Source: Pseudomonas sp. GD04019 (lineage in GTDB: Bacteria > Pseudomonadota > Gammaproteobacteria > Pseudomonadales > Pseudomonadaceae). From it: 64,000 nucleotides of DNA. Positions 9,721 through 17,551 of the stretch are shown one piece after another. Each line of letters starts with the position of its first letter. Within the stretch, counting starts at the first letter, position 1. The stretch lies in assembly GCF_029837695.1 (NCBI RefSeq), contig NZ_JAOEEA010000002.1, positions 124,001 through 188,000 of the forward strand. The letters run 5' to 3'. The notes under the pieces are model-generated. The model worked only from the letters and a program-made list of their open reading frames with translations, made no database searches and was not told where the DNA came from. A program made the position numbers and the translations under genes.

Positions 9721-10974
9721 GTGCCAACGGACGAGACGATGGATCGACAAGCGAAGCAATTCGAGCTGGCGCTGGAGCGCCTGTACCGTGAGGAGTCGCG
9801 CCGGGTGCTGGCCACCCTGATTCGCCTGCTGGGCGACTTCGACCTGGCCGAGGAGGCCCTGCACGAGGCCTTCCGCGCGGCCATGGAACAGTGGCCGGAG
9901 CAGGGCGTGCCGGACAATCCGCGCGCCTGGCTGGTGTCCGCCGGGCGCTTCAAGGCCATCGACCAGCTGCGCCGCCAGGTGCGCTTCCAGGCCCTCGACG
10001 ATGTGGAGGAACCCGCCGGCGGCGAGGCCTGGGACGGCGAGCATCTGGAAGACGACCGCCTGCGCTTGATCTTCACCTGCTGCCACCCGGCCCTGGCGCC
10101 CGACGCCCAGGTGGCGCTGACCCTGCGCGAAATCTGCGACCTCACTACCGAGGAGATCGCCAGCGCCTTCCTGGCCACGCCGCCGACCATCGCCCAGCGC
10201 ATCGTGCGCGCCAAGAACAAGATCCGCGACGCGCGCATCCCCTACGAGGTGCCCGGCCGCGGCGAGCTGCCCGAGCGCCTGGAGGCGGTGCTGCGGGTGG
10301 TATACCTGGTGTTCAACGAAGGCTATTTCGCCAGCAGCGGCGATGAGCTGACCCGCCAGCACCTGTGCGCCGAGGCCATCCGCCTTGGCCGCCTGCTCTG
10401 CGAGCTGCTGCCCGAGGCCGAAGTGCGCGGCCTGCTGGCGCTGATGCTGCTGCAGGAGTCGCGCCGCGCCGCACGCAGCGATGCCGAGGGCCAGCCGGTG
10501 CTGCTGGAAGAGCAGGACCGCAGTCTGTGGGACCGCACGCTGATCGCCGAGGGCGAGATGCAGGTGCAGGCCGCCTTTGCCTCCGGCGAGATCGGCCCCT
10601 ACTGCCTGCAGGCCGCCATCGCCGCCGTGCATGCCGAGGCGCCGAGCGTGGAGGCCACCGACTGGGCGCAGATCGTCGGCCTGTACGACGTGCTGCTCGG
10701 CGCCGCCCCGTCGCCGGTGATCGAACTCAACCGCGCCGTGGCCCTGGCCATGCGTGATGGCGCCGAAGCCGGCCTGCGCCAGGTGGAGGCCATACTCGAG
10801 CGCGGCGAGCTGGGCGACTACCACCTGGCCCACGCCGCCCGCGCCGACCTCAATCGTCGCCTGGGTCGCTGGGGCGAGGCGCGCAGCGCTTACCAGCGTG
10901 CGTTGCAGCTGAGCCAGCAGGGCGCTGACCGTTTGTTTCTCGAACGGCGCCTGGCCGAGCTGCCGGGGGCCTGA
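9721..10974 (+). CDS. ECF42-type RNA polymerase sigma factor with C-terminal TPR-like extension
   Basis: A 417-residue protein from GTG 9721, or 411 from ATG 9739 (MDRQAKQFELALERLYREES). Residues 1-70 form sigma region 2 (RVLATLIRLLGDFDLAEEAL), about 110-170 region 4 (LTTEEIASAFLATPPTIAQR), and the remaining 230 residues are an alpha-helical DUF6596/TPR-like extension found in ECF42 sigma factors. That group has no anti-sigma gene and is usually encoded beside a YCII/DGPF protein, as here. It would direct RNA polymerase to its own target promoters; a matching promoter lies at 10993-11019. The inducing signal is unknown. Confidence 0.9.
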   Translation: MPTDETMDRQAKQFELALERLYREESRRVLATLIRLLGDFDLAEEALHEAFRAAMEQWPEQGVPDNPRAWLVSAGRFKAIDQLRRQVRFQALDDVEEPAGGEAWDGEHLEDDRLRLIFTCCHPALAPDAQVALTLREICDLTTEEIASAFLATPPTIAQRIVRAKNKIRDARIPYEVPGRGELPERLEAVLRVVYLVFNEGYFASSGDELTRQHLCAEAIRLGRLLCELLPEAEVRGLLALMLLQESRRAARSDAEGQPVLLEEQDRSLWDRTLIAEGEMQVQAAFASGEIGPYCLQAAIAAVHAEAPSVEATDWAQIVGLYDVLLGAAPSPVIELNRAVALAMRDGAEAGLRQVEAILERGELGDYHLAHAARADLNRRLGRWGEARSAYQRALQLSQQGADRLFLERRLAELPGA

Positions 10975-10992
10975 AAAATATTTTCGCGGCCC

Positions 10993-11019
10993 TGTCGAAT
11001 TGCCGATGTGCCGCTCGAC
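10993..11019 (+). promoter_or_regulatory. Putative ECF42-dependent promoter
   Basis: TGTCGA at 10993-10998, a 17-base spacer, then CGAC at 11016-11019, placed 43 bases before the YCII start codon. This fits the bipartite signature I recall for ECF42 targets (TGTCGA in the -35 and CGA/TC in the -10 region). The match is read directly; its use is inference. Confidence 0.6.
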
Positions 11020-11061
11020 CACTGGATGACCGCAGCGAAAAACGCTGCCAGGGAGGAAGCG

Positions 11062-11406
11062 ATGAAATACCTGTGCCTGATCTATAGCGACGAAAAAGTC
11101 CTGCACGACTCGCCGGACAGCCCGCACGACGGCGAGTGCTACGACTACTTCCAGAGCGTGCAGCAGAGCGGGCGCATGCTTGCCGCCGAACCGCTGGAGC
11201 CGGTCGCCACCGCCACCACCGTGCGCGTGCGCGGCGGCAAGCTGAGCATCACCGACGGCCCGTTTGCCGAAACCAAGGAGCAGCTGGCCGGCTTCTACCT
11301 GATCGAAGCGCGCGACCTCAACGAGGCGCTGCAGATCGCCGGCGGCATCCCGGCTGCGCGGGTCGGCAGCGTCGAAGTGCGGCCGGTGCGCGAGTTGCAG
11401 TTGTGA
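11062..11406 (+). CDS. YCII-related (DGPF) protein
   Basis: A 114-residue protein beginning MKYLCLIYSDE and containing TDGPFAETKEQLAGFYLIEA, the DGPF motif of the YCII/PhnB-like family that accompanies ECF42 sigma factors. GGGAGGAAGCG sits just before the ATG at 11062; upstream in-frame codons lack a ribosome binding site. The biochemical role is unknown; the fold is a ferredoxin-like dimeric barrel related to YciI. It lies 88 bases after the sigma gene behind a likely ECF42 promoter. Confidence 0.88.
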   Translation: MKYLCLIYSDEKVLHDSPDSPHDGECYDYFQSVQQSGRMLAAEPLEPVATATTVRVRGGKLSITDGPFAETKEQLAGFYLIEARDLNEALQIAGGIPAARVGSVEVRPVRELQL

Positions 11407-11411
11407 GTTTT

Positions 11412-11547
11412 GCTCCCCTCTCCCCCTGGGAAGAGGGGCCGGGGCGGTTCGCGTAGGGGTGAGGAGTCTGACCGGCAACGCGCAGCGCCATGCTCCATGC
11501 AGGCCCAACCTCCCTCACCCCAGCCCTCTCCCAGAGGGAGAGGGAGT
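11412..11547. repeat. CCCTCTCCC-type dispersed inverted repeat, copy 2
   Basis: Opens with CCCCTCTCCCCCTGGGAAG and closes with CCCTCTCCCAGAGGGAGAGGG; the CTCACCCCAGCCCTCTCCC side is nearly identical to that of the copy at 61444-61539. The unit separates the YCII gene from the DUF899 gene; no gene is seen in the 222-base gap. Confidence 0.7.
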
Positions 11548-11628
11548 CAAACGTGCAGGCCCGAGGCCGTGGTGTGGCCTGCTGTCTCGCCAAGCATGCA
11601 TCTATGGTTTGAATCGAGAGGCACCGAG

Positions 11629-12402
11629 ATGAACCCTGATTACCCGAAAGTCGCCAGCCGCGAGGAATGGCTGGCCGCACGCCTGCAGCTGCTCGCGCAG
11701 GAGAAGGCCCTGACCCACCAGCGCGATGCGCTCAACGCCCAGCGCCGCGCCTTGCCGATGGTGGCGATCGATACCGACTACCGCTTCAGCGGGCCGCAAG
11801 GCGAGGTCGGCCTGGCCGATCTGTTCGCCGGGCGCAGCCAGCTGATCGTCTACCACTTCATGTTCCATCGCGACAAAGGCGAGGGCTGCCCCGGCTGCTC
11901 GTTCCTGGCCGACAACATCGGCCACCTGGCCCACCTGCACGCCCGCGACACCAGCCTGGTGCTGGTCTCCAACGCACCGCTGGCGGAGCTGGAGGCCTTC
12001 AAGCAACGCATGGGCTGGGACCTGCCCTGGTACTCGTCGTTTGGCAGCCGCTTCAACTACGACTTCCACGTGACCATCGATTCCAGCCAGGCGCCGGTCG
12101 AGTACAACTACCAGGACGAGGCCGAGCTCAAGCGCATGGGCCAGCTGGACATGATCAAGGGCGAGCTGCCCGGCGCCAGCGTGTTCCTGCGCGATGGCGC
12201 CCGCGTGTTCCACACCTACTCCACCTACGCCCGCGGCCTGGACATGCTGATGAACGCCTACCACTACCTGGACCTCACGCCCTTCGGCCGTGGCGAGGGC
12301 TGGGACGGCATGGCCAACGTGGATGGCAAGGGCCTGAACTGGACCCGCCTGCACGACCAATACCAAGGCGCGGCCCCGGCTCGCCATGATTGCTGCGCCT
12401 GA
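11629..12402 (+). CDS. DUF899 thioredoxin-like protein
   Basis: A 257-residue protein with the DUF899 hallmarks: an N-terminal helix rich in charged residues (EEWLAARLQLLAQEKAL), then VYHFMFHRDKGEGCPGCSFL containing a CPGC motif, and SNAPLAELEAFKQRMGW. The family has a thioredoxin-like fold and the CxxC may be redox active, but no reaction is established. The start ATG 11629 has GAGAGG upstream. The next gene follows after 17 bases. It shares this neighbourhood with the ECF42 sigma factor and is plausibly part of its regulon. Confidence 0.88.
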   Translation: MNPDYPKVASREEWLAARLQLLAQEKALTHQRDALNAQRRALPMVAIDTDYRFSGPQGEVGLADLFAGRSQLIVYHFMFHRDKGEGCPGCSFLADNIGHLAHLHARDTSLVLVSNAPLAELEAFKQRMGWDLPWYSSFGSRFNYDFHVTIDSSQAPVEYNYQDEAELKRMGQLDMIKGELPGASVFLRDGARVFHTYSTYARGLDMLMNAYHYLDLTPFGRGEGWDGMANVDGKGLNWTRLHDQYQGAAPARHDCCA

Positions 12403-12419
12403 GCGCGAGGAGAGAATTC

Positions 12420-12848
12420 ATGAGTACTGCAAACAGCGAACTGAAAGCCCTGACCGCCAGTTGGGAGGCGGCCAACAAGGCCCGCGACGTCGACGCCATC
12501 CTCGGCCACTACGCCGACGACCTGGTCGCCTTCGATGCCATCCTGCAGCTGCAGTTCAAGGGCCGCGAGGTCTACAAGACGCACTGGAAGGCCTGCCTGG
12601 AGATGTGTGCCGGCCCGATGAGCTTCGAGGTGCATCAGCTGCAGCAGTGGAGCGACGGCGATGTGGGCTTTGGCCACTTCCTCTGCCATTGCGGCGGCAC
12701 CGATGCCGAAGGCAATAGCCAGAGCTGCTGGATGCGGGTGACCCAGGGCTACCGCAGGATCGGCGGCCAATGGCGCATCGTCCACGACCATTTCTCCGCG
12801 CCCTTCAACCCGGAGAACGGCCAGGCGCTGTTCGAGCTGCAGCCCTGA
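12420..12848 (+). CDS. SnoaL-like / NTF2-fold protein
   Basis: A 142-residue cytoplasmic protein with the pattern of the SnoaL/DUF4440 group: LTASWEAANKARDVDAILGHY at the N-terminus, a central beta region, and GGQWRIVHDHFSAPF at the end. The fold often binds small hydrophobic ligands or has isomerase/hydrolase activity; no substrate can be named. The start has AGGAGAG 6 bases upstream, and it is 17 bases from the DUF899 gene, so these two are co-transcribed. Confidence 0.85.
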   Translation: MSTANSELKALTASWEAANKARDVDAILGHYADDLVAFDAILQLQFKGREVYKTHWKACLEMCAGPMSFEVHQLQQWSDGDVGFGHFLCHCGGTDAEGNSQSCWMRVTQGYRRIGGQWRIVHDHFSAPFNPENGQALFELQP

Positions 12849-12865
12849 TAGGCGCAAGCGGTCCA

Positions 12866-12927
12866 TCGCGGCCAAGGCCGCTCCCACAGGCGTTGCCCGA
12901 TCCCCGTGGGAGCGGCCTTGGCCGCGA
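12866..12927. repeat. REPIN (paired REP sequences)
   Basis: TCGCGGCCAAGGCCGCTCCC (12866-12885) and its inverted partner GGGAGCGGCCTTGGCCGCGA (12908-12927) face each other across 22 bases. This is a very common Pseudomonas REP unit, mobilised in trans by RayT-type transposases. Confidence 0.85.
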
Positions 12928-12946
12928 GTTAGGCGGCGCAGCGGTA

Positions 12947-13000
12947 GCCCGGATGAAATCCGGGAGTCCCGGCGCATATATCCCCGGATTGCATCCGGGC
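12947..13000. repeat. GCCCGGAT-type inverted repeat
   Basis: GCCCGGATGAAATCCGGG at the left and CCCGGATTGCATCCGGGC at the right form an imperfect 18-bp inverted pair, a second class of dispersed palindrome. Its right end abuts the ribosome binding site of the SRPBCC gene. Confidence 0.7.
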
Positions 13001-13017
13001 ACCAAGGAGACAACCCA

Positions 13018-13560
13018 ATGCAAGGAAAGAAGAGCATGACCATTCTGATCGTCGTCGTACTGTTGGTCGCCGGCCTGGCGGTATTCGTCGCCAGCCGCCC
13101 GGACCAGTTCCGCGTCGAGCGCAGCGCGCTGATCCAGGCGCCACCGGCCGCGCTGCAGGCGCAGATCGAAGACTTCCACCAGTGGCCGCACTGGTCGCCC
13201 TGGGCCCGGCGCGACCCGGCCATGCAGGTGAGCTACGAGGGCGCCGAGCGCGGCGTCGGCGCCACCCAGCGCTGGGTCGGCAACAAGGAAGTGGGCAAGG
13301 GCAGCGCGACCATTCTGGAGAGCGAGCCAGGTGAGCGGGTGCTGATCCAGCTGGAATTCCTAGAACCCTTCCGCGCCAGCAACCTGGCCGAGTTCCGCTT
13401 CCAGCCCGAGGGTGGCGGCACCCGCGTGAACTGGAGCATGACCGGCCACAACGGTTTCATCGGCAAGGCCATGGGCCTGGTGTTCAACATGGACAAGATG
13501 GTCGGCGGCGACTTTGAGCAGGGCCTGCAGCAGCTGCGCATGCGCGTGGAGGAGAGCTGA
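13018..13560 (+). CDS. SRPBCC family protein with N-terminal membrane anchor
   Basis: A 180-residue protein. Residues 7-26 (MTILIVVVLLVAGLAVFVAS) form one hydrophobic segment, followed by a START/polyketide-cyclase-like domain with ALIQAPPAALQAQIEDFHQW and WSPWARRDPAM. Such domains bind hydrophobic ligands; here it would sit at the outer face of the inner membrane. AAGGAGACAACCCA precedes the ATG at 13018; ATG 13036 is an alternative. It closes the ECF42-associated group, but the repeats in front of it may mark a transcript boundary. Confidence 0.85.
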   Translation: MQGKKSMTILIVVVLLVAGLAVFVASRPDQFRVERSALIQAPPAALQAQIEDFHQWPHWSPWARRDPAMQVSYEGAERGVGATQRWVGNKEVGKGSATILESEPGERVLIQLEFLEPFRASNLAEFRFQPEGGGTRVNWSMTGHNGFIGKAMGLVFNMDKMVGGDFEQGLQQLRMRVEES

Positions 13561-13610
13561 TCGGCGTACAATCGCGCCTTTGCTTTCCGCCGCCTGGCTA
13601 AGGAGTAACC

Positions 13611-14539
<929 letters not shown>

Positions 14540-14543
<4 letters not shown>

Positions 14544-15301
14544 ACCTGCAAGCCATCAAGTCCATCTACCTGTTCGAGCTGCACCGCACCTGGCGCACCC
14601 TGTTGCAGAGCATCGCCACCCCGGTGATCACCACCTCGCTGTACTTCGTGGTGTTCGGCTCGGCCATCGGTTCGAGCATGACCGAGGTGCACGGTGTCAG
14701 CTACGGCGCCTTCATCGTGCCGGGCCTGATCATGCTGGCGCTGCTCACCGAGAGCATCGGCAACGCCTCGTTCGGCATCTACATGCCCAAGTACTCGGGG
14801 ACCATCTACGAGCTGCTGTCGGCGCCGGTGTCGTTCTTCGAGATCCTGGTCGGCTATGTCGGCGCAGCGGCCACCAAGTCGGTGATTCTCGGCCTGATCA
14901 TCTTCGCCACCTCGTCGCTGTTCGTCGATTTCGAGGTGGCCCATCCGTTCTGGGCGCTGGCCTTCCTGCTGCTGACGGCCATCACCTTCTGCCTGTTCGG
15001 CTTCATCATCGGCGTGTGGGCCGACGGCTGGGAGAAGCTGCAGGTGGTGCCGGCGCTGATCGTCACGCCGCTGGCCTTCCTCGGCGGCAGCTTCTACTCG
15101 ATCAGCATGCTGCCGGAGCTGTGGCAGAAGCTGACCCTGTTCAACCCGGTGGTGTATCTGATCAGCGCCTTCCGCTGGGCCTTCTTCGGCGTGGCCGACG
15201 TCAACCTCGGCCTGAGCATCGGCATGATCCTCGGCTTCCTGCTGGCCTGCGTGCTGGTGGTGAGCTGGATCTTCAAGACCGGCTACCGCCTGCGCCACTG
15301 A
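14540..15301 (+). CDS. ABC-2 type permease (YadH-like)
   Basis: A 253-residue inner-membrane protein with six predicted spans and the ABC-2 segment [20 protein letters not shown]. It is the membrane partner of the ATPase encoded just upstream and overlaps it by 4 bases. Together they form a homodimeric exporter of the YadGH kind. It ends 8 bases from the convergent RpiR gene. Confidence 0.92.
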
Positions 15302-15309
15302 GGCGTCGC

Positions 15310-16239
15310 TCAGTCGCCGCGCTTGCGCAGACGATTGCGTCGCGGCGGCTCCTGCTGGGGCACGTGCAGGTAGGACAGCACGCTCTCGGTCAGCTCGGCC
15401 GCCAGGCGCACGGCCTCCTTGTTGCGCGTCATCACGGCGGCCACCAGGCTCTCTATCAGCGCCAGTACCGCGGTGTTGGAGCTGATCAGCACCGGGTGCT
15501 CGGCGGTGGCGTACAGGCAATGGTCGGCGATGGGCGCCAGCGGCGAGGCCGGTGAGTCGGTGATGGCCAGCACCTTGGCGCCGCGCTCCAGGGCGTAGCG
15601 CGTCAGCTGCAGGGTATCCAGCGAATAGCGGGGCAGGGAGATGGGGAGCAGCACGTCGTCGGCGGTGATGCTGGCCAGGCGATAGGCGGCGTTCTCGTTG
15701 CCGCCCTCCATGCTCACCGCCACTGCGTCCGGGCAGTAGGGCATCAGGTTGGCGGCCGCCAGGCCGGCCATGTAGGCGCTGTTGCCGAAGCCGAGGATGT
15801 ACACCCGACGCGCGCCGGCCAGCGCTTCGACGAAGGCGGCGAAGGTCTCCTGGCTGTTGCCGTTGGCGGTGCTGCCGAGGTTGCTGGAGGCGCTGCGCAT
15901 GTGTTCGTGCAGACCGAAATTGCCGTCGCCGCGCTGGGCCAGCTCATTGCGCAGCTTGTCCACCGGCGACACCAGCTCCTGCAGGGTCGCGACCAGCGCC
16001 GTCTTCAGGGCGCTGAACCCGCCCAGCTGCATGGCCCGCGCCAGGCGGTTGACCGCCGCCGGCGAGGTGCCGGTGGCCTGGGCCAGCTCCTCGATGGTGA
16101 GGGTCGCTGCCTTCAGCGGGTGGCGCAGAATGAAATCGGCCACCTTGCGCAGCGAGGGCTGCAGGTCCGGGGCGACGGCGGCGAGCTTGCGCATCACCGG
16201 AGAGGCATAGACCGTGATATTGCTCGGGGCGGGCGTCAT
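15310..16239 (-). CDS. MurR/RpiR-family regulator (HTH-SIS)
   Basis: A 309-residue regulator. Residues 1-85 are an RpiR-type helix-turn-helix (VADFILRHPLKAATLTIEEL then ATGTSPAAVNRLARAM) and about 130-270 a SIS domain (RVYILGFGNSAYMAG). SIS domains usually sense phosphorylated sugars, but relatives control amino-acid or nucleotide use. It follows the binding-protein gene at 16353-17126 in the same direction, with a terminator between. I infer that it regulates the binding-protein/cyanophycinase genes to its right; an inverted repeat at 17331-17348 is a possible operator. Family call is firm, target genes are inference. Confidence 0.88.
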   Translation of the reverse strand: MTPAPSNITVYASPVMRKLAAVAPDLQPSLRKVADFILRHPLKAATLTIEELAQATGTSPAAVNRLARAMQLGGFSALKTALVATLQELVSPVDKLRNELAQRGDGNFGLHEHMRSASSNLGSTANGNSQETFAAFVEALAGARRVYILGFGNSAYMAGLAAANLMPYCPDAVAVSMEGGNENAAYRLASITADDVLLPISLPRYSLDTLQLTRYALERGAKVLAITDSPASPLAPIADHCLYATAEHPVLISSNTAVLALIESLVAAVMTRNKEAVRLAAELTESVLSYLHVPQQEPPRRNRLRKRGD

Positions 16240-16303
16240 GGCGGGTGCGTCCTGCTGGGGAAGGGCTGCAGTTTATCCGATGGGCGCGGCGTGCGGCCCA
16301 ATG

Positions 16304-16338
16304 AAAAAGGGGGTATCCGCACGCTGGCGGATACCCCC
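16304..16338 (-). terminator. Terminator after the binding-protein gene
   Basis: On the minus strand GGGGGTATCCGC pairs perfectly with GCGGATACCCCC (12 bp, 6-base loop), followed by TTTTT. It ends the transcript of the gene at 16353-17126 before the RpiR gene. Confidence 0.9.
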
Positions 16339-16352
16339 TCGGCGGCAGGTGC

Positions 16353-17126
16353 TTACTGGCCGTAGATGTCGTAGGCGAAGTACTTGCCCTGGACTTCTTC
16401 GTACTTGCCGTTGGCGCGCAGGGCGGCGATGGCGTTGCTGAATTTCTCGGCGGTGGCGGCATCGCCCTTGCGCACGGCGATGCCGGCGCCGTTGCCGAAG
16501 TACTTCGGATCGTTGAAGTCCGGGCCGACCAGGGCGAAGCCCTTGCCGCCGTCGGTCTTGAGGAAGCCTTCGCCGATGTTCACCACGTCGGCCAGGGAGG
16601 CGTCGATACGCCCGGAAGCCAGGTCGAGGAAGGCCTCGTTCTGCGAGCCGTAGCGCACCACCTCGATGCCGGCTTCGGCGAATTTGTCGCTGGCGTAGCG
16701 ATCATAGGTGGAGGCGCGCTGCACGCCGACCTTCTTGCCCTTGAGGTCGACCAGCGGGTCCTTGATCTCGGTGCCGGCCTTCATCACCAGCTTGCCGGGG
16801 GTGTGGTAGTACTTCTTGGTGAAGTCCACCGATTTCAGGCGATCCGGGGTGATCGACATGGACGACAGCACGGCGTCGACCTTGCGCACCTTGAGCGAGG
16901 GAATCAGGCCGTCGAAGGCTTGCTCGACCCATTCGCACTTGACCTGCATCTGCGCGCACAGCGCATTGCCGATGTCGTAGTCGAAGCCGCTGATCTGACC
17001 ATCCGGAGTCTTGAAGGCGAAGGGTGGGTAGGCGGCTTCGATGCCGATACGCAGGGTGTCCTGGGCCTGGGCCAGGGTGGCGCAGGCGGAGAGCGCCAGG
17101 GCGCCGAGCAGAGCGATCTTGTTCAT
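16353..17126 (-). CDS. Periplasmic amino-acid binding protein (Lys/Arg/Orn type)
   Basis: A 257-residue secreted protein: signal peptide MNKIALLGALALSACATLAQA, then the SBP family 3 fold (DTLRIGIEAAYPPFAFKTPD). The pair CAQMQVKCEW should form the disulphide seen in HisJ/ArgT-type proteins, and SSMSITPDRLKSVDFT and VGVQRASTYDRY are ligand-site motifs of arginine/lysine/ornithine binders. GGAG is about 8 bases before ATG 17126. No permease or ATPase gene is adjacent, so it must work with one encoded elsewhere. Its placement divergent to a cyanophycinase suggests arginine or beta-Asp-Arg as ligand; this is inference. Confidence 0.9.
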   Translation of the reverse strand: MNKIALLGALALSACATLAQAQDTLRIGIEAAYPPFAFKTPDGQISGFDYDIGNALCAQMQVKCEWVEQAFDGLIPSLKVRKVDAVLSSMSITPDRLKSVDFTKKYYHTPGKLVMKAGTEIKDPLVDLKGKKVGVQRASTYDRYASDKFAEAGIEVVRYGSQNEAFLDLASGRIDASLADVVNIGEGFLKTDGGKGFALVGPDFNDPKYFGNGAGIAVRKGDAATAEKFSNAIAALRANGKYEEVQGKYFAYDIYGQ

Positions 17127-17551
17127 CTTATGACTCCAGTTGCGGATGGTTGGCCACCCTCGCGGGTGAGGTGCATTGATTCGCATGGCGGCGAATTTCT
17201 TGACCCAAACCTGGTGGGCCCGGGCCCCAATAGCCGCACAGATGAGGCGACCTGGCTTGGTGTATGGGATGACGCGTTTTGTGTCAGCAAAGCTAAGGTC
17301 AAGAAAAAATCATGTCAATATTGTTTCTGCATGAAAAAATAATTTCATCATGACGAAGGCGCACGAAACGCCGTGGTAGAGCTGCTTTGCCCTTTATAAG
17401 CTGTCTGTTTGGTCGATTTTCCAGTGGATGCCTGGGCTTGATCACGGAATTTGTCTGGTATACAACATTTCAAATTGACTGATTTGTGAAAATAAATGAG
17501 TCAATTGGTTGTGTGGCGAACACTCCGTACTCAGAAGAAGAGCAACAAGAA
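17127..17551. promoter_or_regulatory. Divergent control region of the cyanophycinase locus
   Basis: This 425-base AT-rich region separates the minus-strand binding protein from the plus-strand cyanophycinase. On the minus strand TTGACA (17318-17313), a 17-base spacer and TAGCTT (17295-17290) make a good sigma-70 promoter for the binding protein. No equally clear promoter for the plus-strand gene was identified. No gene is seen. Confidence 0.6.
17331..17348. promoter_or_regulatory. Candidate operator, ATGAAA-N6-TTTCAT
   Basis: Perfect 6-bp arms ATGAAA and TTTCAT around AAATAA, located 12 bases upstream of the -35 of the minus-strand promoter. It is a plausible site for the neighbouring RpiR-family regulator; no experiment or known consensus was used. 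Confidence 0.4.
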
